Of a stretch of DNA of 64,000 nucleotides, positions 58,501-64,000 are shown one piece after another. The translations under genes were made by a program, and so were the position numbers. Each line of letters opens with the position of its first letter. Positions within the stretch are counted from its first letter, which is position 1. The stretch spans positions 558,001 through 622,000 of the forward strand of contig JAQOOI010000080.1 in the NCBI GenBank assembly GCA_028554645.1, in the 5' to 3' direction. The notes beneath the pieces are model-generated. The model was not told the DNA's origin and made no database searches. It saw only the letters and a list, made by a program, of their open reading frames with translations. The stretch comes from Omphalotus guepiniiformis. Its lineage: Eukaryota; Basidiomycota; Agaricomycetes; Agaricales; Omphalotaceae.

Positions 58501-61500
58501 TCGCACGGTCGTACTTGAAGCGCCAGCTCAACGTCATCGTCTTCATGCTGGTACTGGCGTTCTCGATTCCGGAAACAGCTGCACCACCACTTGTGCTAGA
58601 TCCAGAGCTAGGAACAACAGCCGTTCCGACGTTATGAACAACCAACGTTTTGACGTCCGGTACCGTTGACGTCGGTGGTCTCCCATTAAGGCCAACAAAC
58701 CCGCCTTGCCCATCATCGCTCTCACTATCACTCTCGTCCGTACCATCACTCCCTCCAGGCGGACTCGGAAGAGACCACCTTCGTTTCCCTCTACCCCATA
58801 CCCTGCCCTCCCTACTATTGCTCACCCCCACTCCACCATTGCTACCGCCAGCAGTGCTGCCACCCAAAGATGAACCCGACTGTGATGAGTAAGACCCTGA
58901 TCCAGGAGTGAACGCAAACTTCCCACTTGCATACTTGTATTTCCCATCCGCAACACGATGACTCGCAGCAAACGGTATGGGCGAGAACTTCTTATCCGTA
59001 TCCACTAAAACCGATACCGCTCTGCTGTTGCTACGACCTCCATAACCATTTGTGTTGGCATATTCAACTCCTTTTCCTAAAGACGTGGACACAACTTGAG
59101 TATCGGTCGCTGATACCATCCCCTCATTCTCAAGCTCGACATCCACAACCAACGGCAGGGCACTGGCACCACCGACCCATCCTATATCACCAGAAAGTAG
59201 AGGCTCCCCACCAATCAACTCACTGCCATTCACAATCGGCGTAGGATGATTCACAGCACTCAGCTTCAGCGCAAGTTCATCACCTGGTACCATGCTAAAC
59301 ATACTCTCCCCTTCCGCACCACCCCCACCGATCGGTGGCACAAGACCTTCTATTCCAAACCCAATATCCGCAACGACACCCGGCGTCATTTTCGTTCCTA
59401 AGCCCAATCCCGCTGACACACCGTGCGGTAGCACAGACGAAGGTGCGAGCGTAGGCATAGATCCAGCCGTATCCTCCGCGGGTTTATCGAAAAAGCTGAA
59501 ATCATCATCCGTAAAATCAGCTTCAAAGTCCATTCCTCCTCCCCTACTTCCCCCTACTCCTCCAGCTAGCGGAGCCGGCGGCGCTGCTGGTCGGGTAGAT
59601 GTCGAAGGGATAGACGGGATAGAGGTTGCTCCAGGCACCAAAACCGTTCCACTCTCACTCGCACTCTGACCAGCAAAATCCTGATCCATCCATCCCATAC
59701 CCATCCCAAGCCCATTCATATTCATGTCCCAGTCCATTCCCATACCACCCATCCCAGTCATACCCCACGAGCCAAACCCTAGCTCGTCCATATCCACATC
59801 CATTCCTCCACCGCTACCGCTACCGCCAGGACCACCTCCTGCTGTAGTAGAAGTAGTCGCAGTGGCTCCAGTAGAACTTCCTGCACCATTACCACCAAAC
59901 CCATCGAATCGAAACTCATGATCATCAAATGCCAATCCACCAAAACTCCCCATCCAGCTGTCTTCATTTTCTGCGCTCTGTGGTTGAGACTGAAGCGGGG
60001 GTGGTTGCGGAGGCGGAAGCGCTACCGCTGCCGCCGCCGTTGTTGTCATTGTCGGTGTTGTTGTTGTAGGTATCGCTACTGCTGCTGCTGTTGAGGTTGT
60101 TGCAGGTGCAGTCGTCCCTTGTTCCGTCATAACAAAATCATCATCACCTCGATCCTTGGCCTTCTGGCCCAGATCTACATCTGTATCGTTTCCTGCCTCT
60201 CTCTGTTCTGGGTCGCGTTCGTCTGTCCCTTCTTTCGTTTCATCCACCGAGATGGGTCCATGCCCCGGCAATCCCGCTCTCCTCCTTCCGTCCTTAACCT
60301 CTGCGATCAGCGGTAAACCCTGTGGGATCTGCGGTAGTCCCACTCCGACGCCAACACCGATACCAGGGGATACAGGACCTTGAGCGCCTACCGAAGGTGG
60401 ATTCGTAGGCGGGGATGGATAAAACGTCTGCGGTGCCATTGCTGATACCTGTGCCGTTTGCACTTGTCCTTGGAGGGGTGCAACTGCTGTTAGCACATGA
60501 GATGAAGCTGTCGGCGCCGCTACAGCGTGCATCTGCCGGCCTCTACTCTCCCTCAACCTCTCTCTTTCCTTCTCCCTTTCTTTCGCTACAAAATCCACAT
60601 ACCCGCTAACTTCCGCGGCTGACCCATCCAACGGATCTGAAGTCTTCATCATTGCACTCGCCAGGAGAACCCTATGTGCTCTTACGAATGACTTTGCGAG
60701 GTGGGTATGGGGTACCGTCAGAGGTGAGTTTAACGTCGGGAACACGTTATTCATCTGCGATTGCGGAGAACTCGCCGCAGACAACGGGAGAAGAGCGGAA
60801 GCAGATGAAGGTGGAGGAGGATTTGCTGTTGCTGTCACTAGAGCTTGACTAGGTGGCACCATAGGTTGCATAACAGGTGAAGGCTGCAATTGCGCAGGTA
60901 ATGCAGGTAAGTTGGTCCAGAATGGTCTACTAGTCCACACAGCCGCTAGACAGAGTCTTTGCGGGTAAATGACTGACAAACCCTTCTCCTCGCCATGGGT
61001 ATTCTCTACTGGTATGTACACGACGACGTAGGGACCCTCCCACCGATCGCATGCAAGGTGTGCGAGAGCATGGGTGAATTGAGCATTGAGGGCAGATGTA
61101 GGGCCCGAGTAGGTAGTTTGGAAGTAAGCGGGAGTAGGATAAGGGAGAAGAGTGAGTGGGGTGCCTTGCGGGATAGATGGAAGGAGATGGTGTAAGGGAA
61201 TATAAGGAGTTGTCAGTAGAATCGGTTGAATGATTAGTTTTGAATTGACGAGATGTATTTGAAGGTGAACACAAATTAGAGGTCTAGTTACAATAAATTA
61301 GTTCAGCATTACTACAACGTTATTTTGATTATTCACCTAGCTTTTGCACGATACTCCCATCCAACTGTCCACTCGTCCTTTGGTAGTTCATGTCCAAGAA
61401 CAAATCCATTGCCCATCGCATAGACGAGCCTGTCACCAGAGTTATTGCGCACGAGCTGACGGACAATGCGCGTCCTGACAGCGTCGAGAAAGGCCTCCCA

Positions 61501-61794
61501 GACTGCTCTCCACGGCTTGCGAGGTAGACGGGAAGCTGGGGCAGGAGAATCAGGACATCTTGGACACGGACCAACTATCAGAGCACAATCTTCCGAGCAC
61601 GGATACAAATACGATAGGTTGAGCCACTCTGGTGTGCCGAATTCACTGAGGAGGTCAGCGTGCTGCTCGTCTGCAAAGACATACCTGCTCGCAGATAAAA
61701 GCCTTTCGTCGTCTTCTGAAAGAGTATGCTCGAGATAGGCGATTCTCGCCGTCAAGAGTTTCGCACTGGCGAGGATGGGTGCATCGAGCAGCAT
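55591..61794 (-). CDS. MED13: Mediator complex subunit 13
   Basis: Med13 links the CDK8 kinase module to core Mediator and so restrains RNA polymerase II transcription. The first ATG is at 61794 (MLLDAPILASAKLLTARIA). Exon 1 (to 61337) holds the N-terminal domain (LPRKPWRAVWEAFLDAVRTR, GWEYRAKA). After a 53-nt intron, exon 2 (61283-57640) runs through QTTYSGPTSALNAQFTHALA, YIPVENTHGEEKGLSVIYPQ, a very long low-complexity stretch (Gly/Met, Thr/Ala and acidic runs), then a MID-like region. Exon 3 carries VIHALDPPHLAIGKSGAIIH and LRFWEKLGLGPKGGRKNVTA, classic Med13 sequence. The later exons form the PIWI-like C-terminus (FRKTLAAFIASLPVPQDSFV, VGYQVSQCGKWILAACIDQR, VVFSKLGAMDAMEL, CERWHLVGANPLLPFHL). 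Splices followed keep the frame. The start is 39 bp from the divergent DUF2433 gene. Confidence 0.9.
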
Positions 61795-61833
61795 GCTCAC
61801 AGGCTTACATAACACACTCTTTCAGCTTTTACG

Positions 61834-64000
61834 ATGAGCAGAGTCTTTGACAGTGGCCATGGCCGTATTCTGTGCATTGCAGACATTCGAGGCCGTCTTT
61901 CTGCTCTCAATGATCTCGCAAAAGAGGCTAATGCAGTCGCCATCGTCCATACTGGCGACTTTGGTTTTTTCGAACAGTCGTCTCTTGACCGAATCTCGGA
62001 CAGGACACTCAGGCATTTGACAATGTACTCGCCTCTTATCTCTCCTGCACAGAGAACGAGTCTACTCAATGCAGACCAATTCATTCGTGGGTCGGTCACT
62101 GTTGCTCAGCTATCTGAGTTCCCACTTCTTCTCGCTGGTCGTGTCTCTCTCAATGTCCCAGTCTACACTGTCTGTGGCGCTTGCGAGGACGTTTCCATTC
62201 TCGAAAAGTTCCGTACAGGTGCCTACTCTATTCCAAATCTCAATATAATAGACGAGGCCACTTCCCATCTTCTTGACATCGCTGGTCTTAAGCTCCGTCT
62301 CCTCGGTATTGGTGGCGCCCTTGTCCCTCACAAAATGTTTGACAATGGGGACGCAAACGCTACCATTGCCGGCGGACAGGGTACTATCTGGCTTACAGCA
62401 CTTCAACTCGGTGAACTCGTCGACACAGCTCAACGCGTCTTCGATCCCTCAGAGACACGTCTGCTGGTTACCCACGCATCTCCAGGAAGGGAAGGGATCA
62501 TCTCCCAGCTATCCCTCCTCACCAAAGCAGACCTAACAATCTCTGCTGGTCTTCACTTCCGCTACTCTACCTCCTGGAACGAGTTTAGCATCCAGTCAGA
62601 CTACGACGGGCTCCGCCACAAGTTACTTGCTGGCAAAGACGCTTTCGACAAAGTGTGGGAGAGTGTCAAAACGCAAGTAGACGCTGTTGTTGACGATAAT
62701 CAGCGCGTGCTTCTTGACAAAGCTCTCGCTGTTGTCGAGCGCATTCCCGCAGCAGCAACAGGGACTACGAACCCACAAGACGAAGGGGCATGGAAAAATT
62801 GCTGGAACTGGAATCTGTGCGACGCTGCATATGGCTCCCTTGTTCTTGATCTGAACCAAGGTCGTGTCAGTGCTGAACTAAGATCTCAAGGTAAGCAAAC
62901 AGATCTACCCAAGATTCACTTCAATGACTAATCATTCTACTCTTTAGGCTTCAACTACGCCTACCGACGCAGCGCAACCGTACCCGCCACACCAACCTCT
63001 GCTACACCAGGTGCCATTCTTCCTGCTACCGGGGGCGCTAAAACACCTCTTGCTATCCCCTCAAAATCTACCACACCGGCCCCAGCTGCAGTCTCAGCCC
63101 CCGCACCGAACGCAGCCTCAACCTCAGCCTCTGACCGCGCATTACCACCACACATGACCCCCAATACCAATGGTGCGCCTGCTGCTATCACTTCCGGTAC
63201 CGGTACAGCCACAGGCAGCCTCACACCGTCATCTGACACACAAGACACTGGGACGAAATTCAGCGAACGCCAGAAAAAGAAAGATAAAAAAGACCGTAAA
63301 GAGAGACCTACTGGCGCAGCCTCGCACCAGCCGAACCCGTCTACGGCTTCTACAACTAACAGCGCTCCTCTCGCTTCTGACTCAGGACTCAAGTCACCTC
63401 AATCCGGAAGTGCTCCATCTCCATCTCCTTCGTCTCTTGCTCCTAACCCTACTTCCGGGGCTGGAAGCACTGGTACGCGTACCCCGCGCACCCCCAAACC
63501 CACACGGAACCCCTACACTCTTTTCCTCCGCCTTTCAAACACAACCTCTGAAGCCTCCTTACGCACCTTTTTCGGCCCTGCTGGGTCTGGTATCACGCGT
63601 ATTACATTCCCGGCCACGACGAGCGCAGGTCGTGCGCAAAAGTTGGCATACGTGGAATTTGGTGATGAGGAGACGATGAAGAAGGCTTTGAACGAGCATC
63701 CGGAGGAAATTGAGGGTGGGGGCAGAGTTGATGTTAAGATTGCGCAGGATAAGGAGACTAGAGAAAGGGAAAGAGAAAAAGAGAGGAGTCAGGGACAGAA
63801 TCAAAATCAGGGTGGGGAGGGACAAAACTCTAACTCTGCTTCTTCACCGGTCACTAACTCAAACTCTGGTCCTCCTTCCTCTAACTATCGTGGTCGAGGA
63901 CGTGGACGCGGCCGTGGTGGTTCGGGCGATGGTGGACGTGGAGGGTACGCTTTGCGTGGGCTGGCAGCGGCTGGGTTGACTAAGGGTAGCAGAGGTGGCG
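61834..64000 (+). CDS. DUF2433 metallophosphoesterase-like protein with RRM and RGG region (partial)
   Basis: Exon 1 (61834-62890) encodes a calcineurin-like phosphoesterase fold of the fungal DUF2433 kind: RILCIADIRGRLSALNDLAK, AIVHTGDFGFFEQSSLDRI, VYTVCGACEDVSILEKF and LLVTHASPGREGIISQ. The usual metal-binding motifs are altered (DxH is DIR, GNHE is GACED), so catalysis may be weak or absent; that is inference. After intron 62891-62947, exon 2 has a Pro/Ala/Ser/Thr linker, a basic patch (ERQKKKDKKDRKERPTG) and an RRM-like domain (YTLFLRLSNTTSEASLRTFF ... LAYVEFGDEETMKKAL). A Glu/Arg/Gln stretch and RGG repeats (YRGRGRGRGRGGSGDGGRGG) follow. RNA binding is strongly suggested. The coding region runs off the right edge after more than 700 residues, so the end is unseen. 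Confidence 0.82.

Noticed and set aside
57705..58637. Long plus-strand open frame opposite Med13
   Set aside because: It is the antisense shadow of the low-complexity Med13 exon; its Pro/Ser composition follows from that.
61795..61815. Earlier Med13 start at a non-ATG codon
   Set aside because: The frame is open but has no ATG there; the first ATG is at 61794.

Overview
The window is nuclear DNA of a basidiomycete fungus, most likely an agaricomycete (mushroom-forming). Genes carry many short introns (about 40-60 nt, GT...AG), lie close together, are often divergently paired, and encode typical fungal proteins (Cse1, Sec63, Med13, Rpc4, farnesyltransferase beta, Cgi121, BIG1/Voa1-type protein). 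I cannot name the species from sequence alone. Exon borders quoted were read by eye from splice signals and reading frame.

Bases 1-20400 are repeat-rich. From left to right: the 5' half of a minus-strand LTR retrotransposon with a zinc-knuckle Gag and a canonical -1 frameshift heptamer before its stop; a multi-exon gene with an AT-hook and a six-cysteine cluster, whose N-terminal exon (5110-5444) is separated from the rest (2022-3697) by a ~1.4 kb repeat; a ~7.4 kb DNA transposon (about 5852-13227) with two divergent genes, a DDE-transposase-like gene and an uncharacterised companion, between inverted-repeat arms; a degenerate Copia-type Gag element (14800-16020) with an in-frame stop and no Pol; a second, diverged copy of the ~1.4 kb repeat (16830-18504); and about 1.9 kb of non-coding sequence.

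Bases 20400-37100 hold a phosducin-like protein (+), a tail-anchored FHA protein of the SLMAP/Far10 type (-), the exportin Cse1 (+), a long coiled-coil protein with four 22-residue repeats (-), and a disordered Ser/Pro-rich protein (+). Bases 37100-41060 are sparse: one small bZIP protein and a ~310 bp tandem duplication.

Bases 41065-64000 are dense housekeeping territory: Sec63 (-), a short-chain dehydrogenase (+), Cgi121 (-), a membrane PDI (+), farnesyltransferase beta (+), a BIG1/Voa1-like ER protein (-), a short/branched-chain acyl-CoA dehydrogenase (+), RNA polymerase III subunit Rpc4 (-), Mediator subunit Med13 (-), and a DUF2433 phosphoesterase-like protein with RRM and RGG regions that runs off the right edge (+). 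Several neighbours share very short divergent promoters (39-206 bp). There is no operon or metabolic cluster; functional links are loose (ER translocation and folding: Sec63, PDI, BIG1/Voa1; transcription: Rpc4, Med13, bZIP).

The best candidates for something little described are the two-gene transposon with its companion protein, the interrupted AT-hook gene, the apparent GT-TG intron splitting the PDI active site, and the phosphoesterase-RRM-RGG fusion.
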